The notes under the pieces: generated by a model
What the model was told of the DNA's origin: nothing
Databases searched by the model: none
Seen by the model: only the letters and a program-made list of their open reading frames with translations
Assembly (NCBI RefSeq): GCF_000373365.1
Contig: NZ_KB891137.1
Span: forward strand, 70,199 to 134,198
Direction of reading: 5' to 3'
DNA: 64,000 bases
DNA from: Parafrankia discariae
GTDB lineage: Bacteria > Actinomycetota > Actinomycetes > Frankiales > Frankiaceae
Shown: positions 1 to 8,449 of the stretch, piece by piece
How positions within the stretch are numbered: position 1 is the first letter of the stretch
Layout: each line of letters begins with the position of its first letter
Translations under genes and position numbers: made by a program

Positions 1-748
1 CCCAGCCGAGCAGCCGGGCGACGGTCTCCGTCCCGGCGCTGACGATCTCGTTCGTGACCGACGCCGCCTCCGGCGTGGTCAGCCGGCGGCGCTCACCGCT
101 CTCGTCGGTGACCTCGGCCTCGGCGAGGCCGGTGATCATGTCGTCGCGCGGCGACCGGCGGCGGTCCTCGATCAGCCCGGCGAAGTAGGTGCGCAGCTTG
201 ATCGTGGCGGCGTGGGAGGTCTCGTTGATCATCCCGACGCCCTCCTCGATGTGGAAGGTCAGGTCGATGGTCCGGCGTACCTCCTCCCGGTCGGCCGGGT
301 CGACCCCGATCAGCTGGGAGATCACCTTCGACGGGAGCTGCGCGGCGAAGTCGGTGATGTAGTCGAACCCGCCCGCGCCGATCCGCGGGTCGAGCATCTC
401 CGCGCACAGGGCGCGGATGTGCTCCTCGAGCGCGGCGATCCGGCGCGGGGTGAAGGCCCGGGACACCAGCGACCGCAGCAGGTGGTGGGCCGGGGCGTCC
501 GAGAAGATCATGAAGCCGGGCGGCATCGGCTCCGGCTTCATGATCTCCAGGATCGTGCCGTGCGCGGAGCTGTAGGTGTCCGTGTTGACATGGGCGGCGT
601 CGATGTCGGCGTGCCGGGAAAGCGCGTAGAAATCGAACTTGTCGTTACGGTAAACGGGCTCCTCGTCACGCATCCGCTTCCAGAGCGGGTACGGATTGAC
701 GTCGATCACCTCGTCGAAGGGATCCCAGTATAATTCTTTCACTGTCAT
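1..748 (-). CDS. Cytochrome P450, 5' part (3' end outside window)
   Basis: The N-terminal 249 residues of a bacterial class I cytochrome P450 are visible, starting MTVKELYWDPFDEVIDVNPY; the heme-binding Cys loop lies beyond the window edge. Diagnostic pieces are the C-helix region around SDAPAHHLLRSLVSRAF (residues about 83-99) and the I-helix oxygen-activation motif VSAGTETVARLL near residue 240. The ATG is preceded by GAGGAG at good spacing. It is divergent from the TetR gene at 1068, so that regulator probably controls it. The family is cytosolic, needs a ferredoxin and reductase, and usually hydroxylates hydrophobic substrates. The substrate is unknown. Family assignment is secure; the role is inferred. 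Confidence 0.93.
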   Translation of the reverse strand, partial: MTVKELYWDPFDEVIDVNPYPLWKRMRDEEPVYRNDKFDFYALSRHADIDAAHVNTDTYSSAHGTILEIMKPEPMPPGFMIFSDAPAHHLLRSLVSRAFTPRRIAALEEHIRALCAEMLDPRIGAGGFDYITDFAAQLPSKVISQLIGVDPADREEVRRTIDLTFHIEEGVGMINETSHAATIKLRTYFAGLIEDRRRSPRDDMITGLAEAEVTDESGERRRLTTPEAASVTNEIVSAGTETVARLLGW

Positions 749-1067
749 AGATCTCCTCGTCGCTTTCGTCGGGCCGACTTCCGCCGGCCGGCGCTTGTCG
801 GCACGGCGGTCACGTTTTCTTCTGGACGGTCCTTCTGGACAGTTTGAGCCACCCGGCCGGGCCCGCACAAACGACGAATGCCCGGCGTGACCTGCGCCAC
901 CACGGTCCCGCCCGCACGCCACCACGGTCCGGCCGCGGGTCCGGCCACCCGGTGGGCAAGCCGGGCGGCGGTTGACGGGCACGACGGGCACGAGATCCCC
1001 CTCCGGGGACGGTCGGGCGCCCTTCGGGGACGAACGGTGCGGACGCGGACGCTGGTAACGTCGGAGA
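749..1067. promoter_or_regulatory. Divergent promoter region P450 / TetR
   Basis: This non-coding stretch separates the leftward P450 from the rightward TetR gene. An 8-bp direct repeat TTCTGGAC occurs at 820-827 and 833-840, and GGAC-G-GTCC at 824-832 is a small inverted repeat. These are candidate TetR operator elements, but the match is short and not repeated elsewhere in the cluster. No reliable -35/-10 pair is visible. Overlapping open frames here look like GC-rich shadows. Confidence 0.4.
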
Positions 1068-1802
1068 GTGTCCTGGGCCGAACGCGCCGCCGACCGCTCA
1101 CCGTCGGTTCAGCGTTCGAGATCGCGCAGTATGCGTCAGGCGAGGGTCATCGTCGAGGCCGCCGAGCGGCTCATCCTGGTCAACGGCGCCCGTTTCACGA
1201 CGCAGGAGCTCGTGAAGGAAGCCGGCATCGCGACGCAGACCTTCTACCGGCATTTCACCGGCAAGGATCAGCTGCTGCTGGCCGTCATCGAGGACATCAT
1301 CGCGGACCAGACCGAGCGTTACGAGGCGTCCGCCCGGCATCTGCCGGACCCGGTCGCCCGACTGCGCCACTACGTGCGGTCCGCGGTGTCGTCGCTGAAC
1401 GCGCCGGGCTGGGAGGGTGCCGGGGCCCGGTTCATCCCCGCCGAGCACTGGCGCCTGCACCAGCTCTACCCGGAGGAACTGGCGCACGCCACCCGGCCGT
1501 TCGCGGACCTGGTCGCCCGTGAGCTGACCGCGGCGCGGGAGGCCGGCCTGCTCACCCCGCGGCACATCGAGCGCGACGCCACGGTGGTCGCCCGGCTGGT
1601 GACGTCCGTCTACCACCATCACGCTTTCACCAGGACGGACGAGTCGGCCGAGTCGATCGGCGACCACCTGTGGACGTTCTGCCTGGCGGCCCTCGGCGGC
1701 AGCCCACGCCCCGAACAGCCCGCCCTACCCCACCAGACTCCCCCCGGCCCGGCCGCCAACCCCCAGACCGAGCTAATCCCCAGACCGAAGCGAGTTGTCT
1801 GA
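1068..1802 (+). CDS. TetR family transcriptional regulator
   Basis: This 244-residue protein has an N-terminal TetR helix-turn-helix at about residues 25-70 (TTQELVKEAGIATQTFYRHF) and a helical ligand-binding C-terminal part. TetR proteins are dimeric repressors released by small ligands. The annotated start is a GTG at 1068; an ATG at 1131 (MRQARVIVEAAERL) would give a 223-residue form that keeps the whole DNA-binding domain, so the start is uncertain. It is divergent from the P450 at 1-748 and sits at the head of the catabolic cluster, so control of that cluster in response to substrate or a CoA thioester is plausible. The C-terminus is Pro-rich and low complexity. Confidence 0.9.
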   Translation: MSWAERAADRSPSVQRSRSRSMRQARVIVEAAERLILVNGARFTTQELVKEAGIATQTFYRHFTGKDQLLLAVIEDIIADQTERYEASARHLPDPVARLRHYVRSAVSSLNAPGWEGAGARFIPAEHWRLHQLYPEELAHATRPFADLVARELTAAREAGLLTPRHIERDATVVARLVTSVYHHHAFTRTDESAESIGDHLWTFCLAALGGSPRPEQPALPHQTPPGPAANPQTELIPRPKRVV

Positions 1803-1890
1803 CCAGCGCATAGCGCGGCTGGGACAACTCGCTTCGGCAACTCTCCACGCGCGACCCCGAGCGCGGATCCGGGCCCGGGCCCGGGCGGGG

Positions 1891-3429
1891 TTAGCGGGCG
1901 GCGGCGCTGTTCGCGGCGGGGGCGGGCTGCTCGCGGCCAGCCTGGTCGGGGCCGGGCTCGTCGCGGGCGGGCTCGTCGCGGGCGGCTACCAGGGCGCCGC
2001 GGTTGACCTTCGTCGCCTCGCTGCGGGGGATGGCGTCCACCAGCTCGACCGTCTTGGGGACCTTGTAGGGGGCGAGCCGGCTCTTCGCGTAGCCGATGAT
2101 CTCGCTCGCGGTGGGTGGCGCGGCGTGGTCGGCGGGTTCGATCACGGCGTGTACCCGGCGGCCCCACTCCGGGTCGCGCAGGCCGATGACCACGACGTCG
2201 GCGACCTTGGGATGGTCGATGAGAGCGGCCTCGACCTCGGCGGGGAAGACGTTGGCGCCACCACTGATGATCATGTCGACGCGGCGGTCCACCAGGTGGA
2301 GGTGGCCGTTGTCGTCGAGGTAGCCGAGGTCGCCGGCGCTCTGGAAGCCGTCCTCGGTCCGGTGCAGCTTCGGGGCGGCGCCGAGATAGTGGGAGCTGGT
2401 GTCGGAGCCGGGGGTCCGCAGGTAGATGTCGCCGATCTCGCCGGTGGGCAGCTCCCGGTACTCGGCGTCGAGGATGCGCACCTCGGTGCCCCGGATCCCG
2501 CGGCCCACGCTGCCCTGATGGTCCATCCACTCGTCGCCGCGCAGCGCGGTGAGGCCGAGGCCCTCGGTCATCCCGTAGACCATGTGGATCTTCTCGGCGC
2601 CGACCAGCCCGGCCCAGCGGTGCACCAGCGACGGCGGCATCGGGGCCGCACCCTGGGTGAACCACCGGATGCTCGACAGGTCACGCCCGTCCACGCCGGG
2701 CAGGTCGGCGATGCGTTGCAGCATCGTCGGCGTGGCGGTGAAGGTGGTGATCCGGTGGCGCTCGATGACGTCGACGACACGGGCGGCGTCGAACTTCTCC
2801 ATCACCACCAGGTGGTCGCCGCCGAGCAGGTTGTAGAGCGTGGTCAGCCCGTTGGCGTGGTACATCGGGGCCAGCACGAGCACCGTCTGCGGCCGGGGCA
2901 CCGGCCCCCAGCTCTCGGCGAGCGGCGTGGCCATCCGCGCGACGAAGACGGACGGCCGGTCGCTCACGATGACCTTGGGCGTGCCGGTGGAGCCGCTGCT
3001 GCAGATGCCGTGGATCTGCGGCGAGGTCGCGTCGGGCAGGTCGGGCACGTCGAGACGCTCGGTCGAGTCGATCCAGGCCAGATCCTCGCCACCGAGGTAG
3101 ACCCGAGGCTCGATGACCTCCCGGAGCCGGCCCAGCTCCCACTCCGGTACGTCCCAGCGGACCGGTATCGGCACCGCGCCGAGCTTCCAGGCCGCGAACA
3201 CGGCCAGGACGAACTGCGGCGAGTTGCGCAGCCCGAGCCCGAGGTGCTCGCCGTGGCCGAGGCCGCGCTCGGCTAACGCCCCGGCGAGCTGGCTGGAGCG
3301 CCGGTCGAGCTCGCGCCAGGTGAACGTCGGCTCCCCGCCGTCGAGCGCGATGTGGCGCAGGGCCGGATCGTCGGGGCGCTCCGCGGCCAACTGCCGGATG
3401 CGCCGGGCACTGCTGACCGGTTCTTCCAC
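1891..3429 (-). CDS. AMP-binding acyl-CoA synthetase
   Basis: This 512-residue member of the ANL superfamily activates a carboxylic acid as an acyl-AMP and then as a CoA thioester. Visible core motifs are the P-loop SSGSTGTPK (about 145-153), the A5 motif VYGMTEG, the A7 motif SAGDLGYLDDNGH, and the C-terminal catalytic lysine in PRSEATKVNRG. The GTG start at 3429 is chosen because AGAGGAG lies 6 nt upstream; an overlapping ATG just upstream is in another frame. The last ~30 residues are a low-complexity DEPARDEPG tail. It is transcribed away from the CoA-transferase operon at 3876 and probably performs substrate activation for the same pathway. The acyl specificity cannot be read from sequence. 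Confidence 0.93.
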   Translation of the reverse strand: MEEPVSSARRIRQLAAERPDDPALRHIALDGGEPTFTWRELDRRSSQLAGALAERGLGHGEHLGLGLRNSPQFVLAVFAAWKLGAVPIPVRWDVPEWELGRLREVIEPRVYLGGEDLAWIDSTERLDVPDLPDATSPQIHGICSSGSTGTPKVIVSDRPSVFVARMATPLAESWGPVPRPQTVLVLAPMYHANGLTTLYNLLGGDHLVVMEKFDAARVVDVIERHRITTFTATPTMLQRIADLPGVDGRDLSSIRWFTQGAAPMPPSLVHRWAGLVGAEKIHMVYGMTEGLGLTALRGDEWMDHQGSVGRGIRGTEVRILDAEYRELPTGEIGDIYLRTPGSDTSSHYLGAAPKLHRTEDGFQSAGDLGYLDDNGHLHLVDRRVDMIISGGANVFPAEVEAALIDHPKVADVVVIGLRDPEWGRRVHAVIEPADHAAPPTASEIIGYAKSRLAPYKVPKTVELVDAIPRSEATKVNRGALVAARDEPARDEPGPDQAGREQPAPAANSAAAR

Positions 3430-3875
3430 TGCATGCTCCTCTGACCTGACCTGACCTGACCTGGCGACGGCGAGCGACGACGGGCGACGGGGATCTCGGT
3501 GGTACGTCGGTGCGACCCCGGGCGAGGGGCCGCCGGGGCAGAGGCCGCCCGGGCGCGCCCGCCCGCCGGGCACGGCGACCCGCCGGCCCGGGGCGTGAGG
3601 ACGCCCCGGCCCGAGGCATGGCGACGCACCGGAGAGCTCGGCCGGCTCACCGCGAGGGATCGGGCAGCGTCTGGAGGCCGCCGGAGCGGCACCGGCCCGG
3701 GGCTGGCTCGGACCTGACCTTCGGCGGGTGGGTGAAATGCATGCTTGCAACCCCGATGTACGAAGTCAACCTCTAGTTTTTCGACATCGATGGACTTCCC
3801 AAAGACGAGAGTGCCGTTCTACAGTGACGCCGGACACGGTCCGCCGGAGCCGGCGCGACGGAGAGGAGGTGGCCG
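3430..3875. promoter_or_regulatory. Divergent promoter region, synthetase / CoA-transferase operon
   Basis: This 446-bp gap holds the promoters of the leftward synthetase and the rightward CoA-transferase operon. Four tandem copies of CTGAC occupy 3441-3460, immediately upstream of the synthetase ribosome-binding site. The part from about 3730 to 3830 is noticeably more AT-rich than its surroundings and is the likely promoter of the rightward operon. I see no convincing gene here. Confidence 0.5.
3441..3460. repeat. Pentamer tandem repeat (CTGAC)x4
   Basis: Four exact head-to-tail copies of CTGAC lie just 5' of the acyl-CoA synthetase leader. On the coding strand they read GTCAG and abut the AGAGGAG ribosome-binding site, so copy-number change could alter the leader. 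No function is shown. Confidence 0.9.
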
Positions 3876-5099
3876 ATGGACGAGGACGTTCCAGAGGGCG
3901 CGTTCAAGGGCGTGCGGGTCGTCGAGCTCGCCCAGTGGGTCTTCGTGCCCGTGGCCGGCGCGCTCCTGGCCGACTGGGGCGCGGACGTCATCCGGGTCGA
4001 GCGCCCGGAGGGCGACCCGTACCGGGCGCTGGCGACCCAGGGGATCGGGACCGACGGCGGCGGGGTGAACCTCTCGGTCGCCCTGGCCAACCGCGGCAAG
4101 CGCTCGGTCGCGCTCGACCTGCGCCGCGAGCAGGGCCGGGCGATCCTGCACAAGCTGCTGGAGACCGCGGACGTCTTCCTCACCAACTTCCGGCCGGGCG
4201 CGCTGCGCCGGCTGGGCCTCGACGCCGACGAGCTCACCCGCCGGTACCCCCGGCTGATCTACGCCCGCGGGCACGGCTTCGGCGCCCGCGGGCCCGACGC
4301 CGACCACCCCGGCTACGACTCCTCGGCGTTCTGGGCCCGCGGCGGGATGGGGCACATGCTGACCCCCGAGGAGCGGGAGTACCCGATCAGCCAGCGGGGC
4401 GCGATGGGCGACCGCAACGGCGCGATGGCGCTGGGCTTCGGCATCGCCGCCGCCCTGCTGGGCCGCACCCGCACGGGCAGAGGCACCGTCGTCGACGTCT
4501 CGCTGCTCGCGACGGCGATGTGGACGCTGTCCTCCGACCTCCTCGTCGCGCTGACCGGGCAGACCCCGCGCACCTCCAGCGGTCCCGGCGACGGCCCGAA
4601 CCCGCTGGTGGGCGCCTACCGGACGAAGGACGGCCGGCACATCCAGCTGGTCTTCCTGGAGTCCGACCGCTACTGGGCGCCGTTCTGCGAGCTGATCGGG
4701 CGCGGTGACCTCACCGCCGACCCGCGGTTCACCGACCTGCGGGCCCGCGGCGAGAACCGGGTCGCCTGCCGGGCCGAGCTCGAGGCGGAGTTCGCGACCC
4801 GGACCTTCCAGGAGTGGAAGGACCTGCTCGCGGGCATCGACGCGCCGTGGGCGCCGGTGCAGTCCGTCACCGAGCTGGTCGACGACCCGCAGGTGGTGGC
4901 GAACGGCTACGTCGGCGAGGTCCACCTCGACGGCGGGGGCTCCTACCGATTACCGACCGTCCCCGTCCAGTTCGACTCCCGGCCTCCCGTGCTCCGGCGG
5001 GCTCCCGAGCACGGCGAGCACACCGAGTCCGTGCTGCTCGAACTCGGCTACAGCTGGGAAGAGATCGCCGCCCTCACCGAGGCCGGAGCGATCCCGTGA
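3876..5099 (+). CDS. Family III CoA-transferase (CaiB/BaiF type)
   Basis: This 407-residue protein matches the CoA-transferase family III, which moves CoA between carboxylates (formyl-CoA, carnitine, succinyl-CoA and bile-acid-type reactions) or, in alpha-methylacyl-CoA racemase, epimerises acyl-CoA. The family signature at the start (VRVVELAQWVFVPVAGALLAD) and the catalytic aspartate in AMGDRNGAM at about residue 179 are present. The length is normal. GTGA couples its stop to the DUF35 gene start, so translation is coupled. It opens the + strand catabolic operon and may load or recycle CoA on the pathway acid. It cannot be separated from a racemase with certainty by eye. Confidence 0.93.
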   Translation: MDEDVPEGAFKGVRVVELAQWVFVPVAGALLADWGADVIRVERPEGDPYRALATQGIGTDGGGVNLSVALANRGKRSVALDLRREQGRAILHKLLETADVFLTNFRPGALRRLGLDADELTRRYPRLIYARGHGFGARGPDADHPGYDSSAFWARGGMGHMLTPEEREYPISQRGAMGDRNGAMALGFGIAAALLGRTRTGRGTVVDVSLLATAMWTLSSDLLVALTGQTPRTSSGPGDGPNPLVGAYRTKDGRHIQLVFLESDRYWAPFCELIGRGDLTADPRFTDLRARGENRVACRAELEAEFATRTFQEWKDLLAGIDAPWAPVQSVTELVDDPQVVANGYVGEVHLDGGGSYRLPTVPVQFDSRPPVLRRAPEHGEHTESVLLELGYSWEEIAALTEAGAIP

Positions 5100-5602
5100 C
5101 GGCCGGCCCCGCGGCGGCGCCCGAGCCCACGCGGCCGGTGCCGGAGCCGGACGAGCGTTCCGCCCCGTACTGGGCGGCCGCGGCGCGGCACGTCCTCACC
5201 GTCGCCCGCTGCGCCCGCTGCTCCACCTATGCCGTGCCGCCGGACCACACCTGCCCGCACTGCGGCAGCACCGACCCGGGCTTCGCCTTCGAACCGGTGA
5301 GCGGTGCCGGGACCGTCCGTTCCTGGACGGTCGTCCGCCAGTCGTTCCTGCCCGGCTTCCGCGGCGAGGTGCCCTTCCTGCTCGTCGACGTCGAGCTCGC
5401 CGAACAGCCCGAGCTGCGCGTCATCGGCCGGCTCCTGGACGGCCCCGACACGCCGCTGCGCGTCGGCGCCCCGGTGGCGGTGGCCTTCGAGGACGTCGCG
5501 GACGGCGTCTCCGTCCCCGCGTTCGCCCTGGCCCGGCCGGGTGCCGGTGCCAGCACCACCGCCACCGGCACCGGCACCGGCACCGGGGAGGTGTGGTCAT
5601 GA
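5096..5602 (+). CDS. DUF35 / OB-fold zinc-ribbon protein (ChsH2-like)
   Basis: This 168-residue protein has a rubredoxin-like zinc ribbon with two CxxC knuckles (CARCSTYAVPPDHTCPHC, about residues 40-57) followed by an OB fold. DUF35 proteins partner with thiolase-fold enzymes; in actinobacterial steroid degradation the DUF35 domain of ChsH2 binds Ltp2 to form a side-chain aldolase. The start is a GTG overlapping the CoA-transferase stop, and the stop overlaps the next ATG, so three genes are translationally coupled. The C-terminus ends in a Thr/Gly repeat. Partnership with the following thiolase-fold protein is strongly suggested by adjacency; the substrate is unknown. Confidence 0.9.
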   Translation: MTAGPAAAPEPTRPVPEPDERSAPYWAAAARHVLTVARCARCSTYAVPPDHTCPHCGSTDPGFAFEPVSGAGTVRSWTVVRQSFLPGFRGEVPFLLVDVELAEQPELRVIGRLLDGPDTPLRVGAPVAVAFEDVADGVSVPAFALARPGAGASTTATGTGTGTGEVWS

Positions 5603-6819
5603 CCGGGCGGTCGGGCTCCGGGGGCCGGCCTGGTTCCGGGGGCGAGGTGGCGATCGTCGGCTACGCGCACAGCGACGTCACCCGGCACGCGGGACGTCCG
5701 CTCGGCGCGCTCGCCGTCGACACGGCCCGCGCGGCGATCGCCGACGCCGGCCTCACCGCCGGCCAGGTCGACGGGTTCGTCACCTCGGCGCTGTTCCCGA
5801 CCGCCGGCGCGCACGCGGCCGAGGACGGGGTCAGCCTGGTCTCCGCCGACTGGCTGGCCCAGCGGCTCGGCGGCTCGCCGCGGTACGTGGCCGGCTTCCA
5901 GGGCATCGGCCAGATCCCCGGCTCGGTGGCACTGGCGGTCAACGCCGTGGCCAGCGGCGCCGCCGACTACGTCGTGATGCACCGCGCGCTGCACAACCCG
6001 AAGGGCAGCTACCACGCCAACCCGATGCGGACCGCCGGCGGCGCGCAGCAGTGGACGGTGCCGCAGGGCTTCTTCGGCCCGCTGTCGATGATCGCCCTGC
6101 CCTACAACGAGTACCTCCAGCGTTATGGGGCCAGCCGGGAGACGACGGCGGCCGTGGTCGCCGAGGCGCGCAAGAACGGCGCGCGCATCCCGTGGTCGTA
6201 CTGGCACGACCGGCCGCTGACGACCGAGGAGTACCTGGCCGCGCCGCTGCTGAGCGACCCGATCTGCCGCTACGACTGCGACATCCCGGTCGACGGGGTC
6301 GCCGCGTTCGTCTTCACCTCGGCCGAGCGGGCCCGTGACCTGCCGCACCGCCCGGTGTACGTGACCGGGCACGCCTCCTCGGCGCCGCCGCGGCGCCGGC
6401 TGCCGCTGCACTGGCCGCTCGACGACATCATGGCCGGCGGCACGGCGCTGGCGAAGCGGCTGTGGGAGCAGTCCGGGGTGAGCCCGGCGGACGTCGACCT
6501 GCCGCAGGTCTACGACGGCTTCTCGCCGTTCGTCTACTTCTGGCTCGAGGTCCTCGGCCTGTGCCCGGTCGGCGAAGCGCACCGCTTCGTGCGGGACGGC
6601 GGGATCGACAGCGACCGGCCCGGCGCGCTGCCGGCGCTCTCCGGCGGCGGGGCGCTGGGCAACGGGCGGATGCACGGCATCCCGCAGATGCTCGAGTGCT
6701 ACCTGCAACTCGCCGGCCGGGCCGGGGAGCGCCAGCGCGAGCGGGCGACCGTCGGCGTCGCCTGCGCCTCCTCGCCGCACTACGGCGGCGCGGTCGTCTA
6801 CAGCACGTCGCCCCGCTGA
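5599..6819 (+). CDS. Thiolase-fold lipid-transfer protein (Ltp2-like, probable aldolase)
   Basis: This 406-residue protein has the thiolase fold of the SCP-x / Ltp family (VAIVGYAHSDVTRHAGR at the start, GGGALGNGRMHGIPQM near the C-terminus). In the position where a degradative thiolase carries its nucleophilic cysteine, this protein reads GFQGIGQIPGSVALAVNAV and has no cysteine. Loss of that Cys is known in Ltp2-type aldolases, which cleave C-C bonds by a retro-aldol reaction with a DUF35 partner. The overlapping DUF35 gene upstream supports that reading. The product would be a shortened ketone or acyl chain, with an aldehyde- or CoA-bearing fragment passed to the next enzymes. Start is the ATG of the ATGA overlap. 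Confidence 0.9.
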   Translation: MTGRSGSGGRPGSGGEVAIVGYAHSDVTRHAGRPLGALAVDTARAAIADAGLTAGQVDGFVTSALFPTAGAHAAEDGVSLVSADWLAQRLGGSPRYVAGFQGIGQIPGSVALAVNAVASGAADYVVMHRALHNPKGSYHANPMRTAGGAQQWTVPQGFFGPLSMIALPYNEYLQRYGASRETTAAVVAEARKNGARIPWSYWHDRPLTTEEYLAAPLLSDPICRYDCDIPVDGVAAFVFTSAERARDLPHRPVYVTGHASSAPPRRRLPLHWPLDDIMAGGTALAKRLWEQSGVSPADVDLPQVYDGFSPFVYFWLEVLGLCPVGEAHRFVRDGGIDSDRPGALPALSGGGALGNGRMHGIPQMLECYLQLAGRAGERQRERATVGVACASSPHYGGAVVYSTSPR

Positions 6820-6950
6820 CCCGGCCGCTGACCCGGCCCGGCCCGCCGACCCGCCCCGCCGACCCCGGCCCGCTGATCCCGGCCCCCGCACCTCTGAACC
6901 AGTCACCCGACGCCCCGAGTGGGCATGCGCACCTAGAAGGGAACGAGCCC

Positions 6951-8420
6951 GTGGCAGCGATCATCGCGGAGCGCCGCTCGTACGTGGCCGGCACCTGGGT
7001 CGAGGGCGACGAGGTCCTCACCGTCGAGAACCCGGCCGACGAGACCTCGGTGGCCGATCTGCCGGCCACCCCGCTGGCCGAGATCGAGCGCGCGATCACC
7101 GAGGCCCGCCGGTCCTTCGACGAGGGGGTGTGGGCGGACCGCCCGCCGGCCGAGCGGGCGAAGGTGCTGGGCGCGTTCCTGGACTACTTCCAGTCCGCGC
7201 GGGCCGAGCTCGTCGCCACCATGGTCGCCGAGGCGGGCCAGCCCACCGGGTTCGCCGAGCGGGCGCAGTTCGGCGCCGGCCTCGGCCTGGCCCGCGGCAC
7301 CATCGACCTGTACCTGTCGATGTCGCACGAGGAACCCAACCCGGTGCCGCTGGACGACCTGGTCCGGGCCGGGGCGAGCCTGAGCTTCCGCCGGCACGAG
7401 CCGGTCGGCGTCGTCACCGCGATCACCCCGTACAACGGGGCGATCATCATGGCGATGCAGAAGATCATCCCGGCGCTGATCGCCGGGAACTCGGTGATCC
7501 TGCGGCCCAGCCCGCTCACCCCGCTGTCCTCGCTGGTGTTCGGCGCGGCGGCGGCGGCGGCCGGGCTGCCGCCGGGTGTGCTCAGCGTGGTGGTGGAGGC
7601 CGGCGCCGCCGGCGCCGAGCTGCTGACCACCCACCGGGCCGTCGACATGGTCTCGTTCACCGGCTCGACCGTGGTCGGCCGGCGGATCCTCGCCCAGGCG
7701 GCGCCGACGGTGAAGCGGGTCGCCCTCGAACTGGGCGGCAAGTCGGCCCAGATCTACCTGCCCGACGCCGTCGGGAGGGCCACCGCCGGGGCCGTCGCGG
7801 TCGTCGCCGCCACCGCCGGCCAGGCCTGCGTCGCCGCCACCCGGATGCTGGTGCCGCGCGAGCGCAAGGACGAGGTCCTCGACGCGGTGTCGCGCGCCTA
7901 CGGCACCCTCACCGTCGGGCCGCCCACCGACCCGTCCGCGAAGCTCGGACCGGTGATCAGCGCCGGTCAGCGCGAGCGGTGCGAGCGCTTCGTCCGGCTG
8001 GCGGAGGAGAACGGCGGGAAGGTCGTCACCGGCGGCGGGCGGCCCGCCGGGCTGGAACGCGGCTACTACTTCGAGCCGACCGTGCTCGACCTGCCCGACA
8101 ACGCCAACCCGGCGGCCCAGGAGGAGATCTTCGGGCCGGTGATCAGCGTCCTGGGCTACCGGGATCTCGACGACGCGGTGCGCATCGCCAACGACAGCGA
8201 CTACGGACTGTCGGGCCAGGTCTACGGCGCCGACGTGGCCGCGGCGGTGGGCGTCGCCCGCCGGCTGCGGACCGGGGCGGTCAACGTCAACACCGCTGTG
8301 TTCAGCGCCTACGCGCCAGGCGGCGGTTACAAGCACAGCGGCCTCGGCCGCGAGCGCGGGCCGGACGGCATCCGCGCCTTCCAGGAAGTCAAGCACCTCG
8401 CCATCGGCGAGCTCCGCTGA
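6951..8420 (+). CDS. NAD(P)+-dependent aldehyde dehydrogenase
   Basis: This 489-residue ALDH superfamily enzyme oxidises an aldehyde to an acid. Visible signatures are the NAD-binding TPYNGAIIMAMQKIIPAL, the glutamate box LELGGKSAQI and the nucleophilic cysteine in TAGQACVAATRM. The GTG at 6951 is chosen because AGAAGGGA lies at the right distance; the open frame upstream is read-through of the previous gene's out-of-frame sequence. The gap from the thiolase-fold gene is about 130 bp of Pro-Ala-rich GC sequence. An aldehyde released by the upstream aldolase-like pair would be its natural substrate, but this is inference. Confidence 0.95.
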   Translation: MAAIIAERRSYVAGTWVEGDEVLTVENPADETSVADLPATPLAEIERAITEARRSFDEGVWADRPPAERAKVLGAFLDYFQSARAELVATMVAEAGQPTGFAERAQFGAGLGLARGTIDLYLSMSHEEPNPVPLDDLVRAGASLSFRRHEPVGVVTAITPYNGAIIMAMQKIIPALIAGNSVILRPSPLTPLSSLVFGAAAAAAGLPPGVLSVVVEAGAAGAELLTTHRAVDMVSFTGSTVVGRRILAQAAPTVKRVALELGGKSAQIYLPDAVGRATAGAVAVVAATAGQACVAATRMLVPRERKDEVLDAVSRAYGTLTVGPPTDPSAKLGPVISAGQRERCERFVRLAEENGGKVVTGGGRPAGLERGYYFEPTVLDLPDNANPAAQEEIFGPVISVLGYRDLDDAVRIANDSDYGLSGQVYGADVAAAVGVARRLRTGAVNVNTAVFSAYAPGGGYKHSGLGRERGPDGIRAFQEVKHLAIGELR

Positions 8421-8449
8421 GCTCGCTCCCGGACCGGAGGGAACCACTG

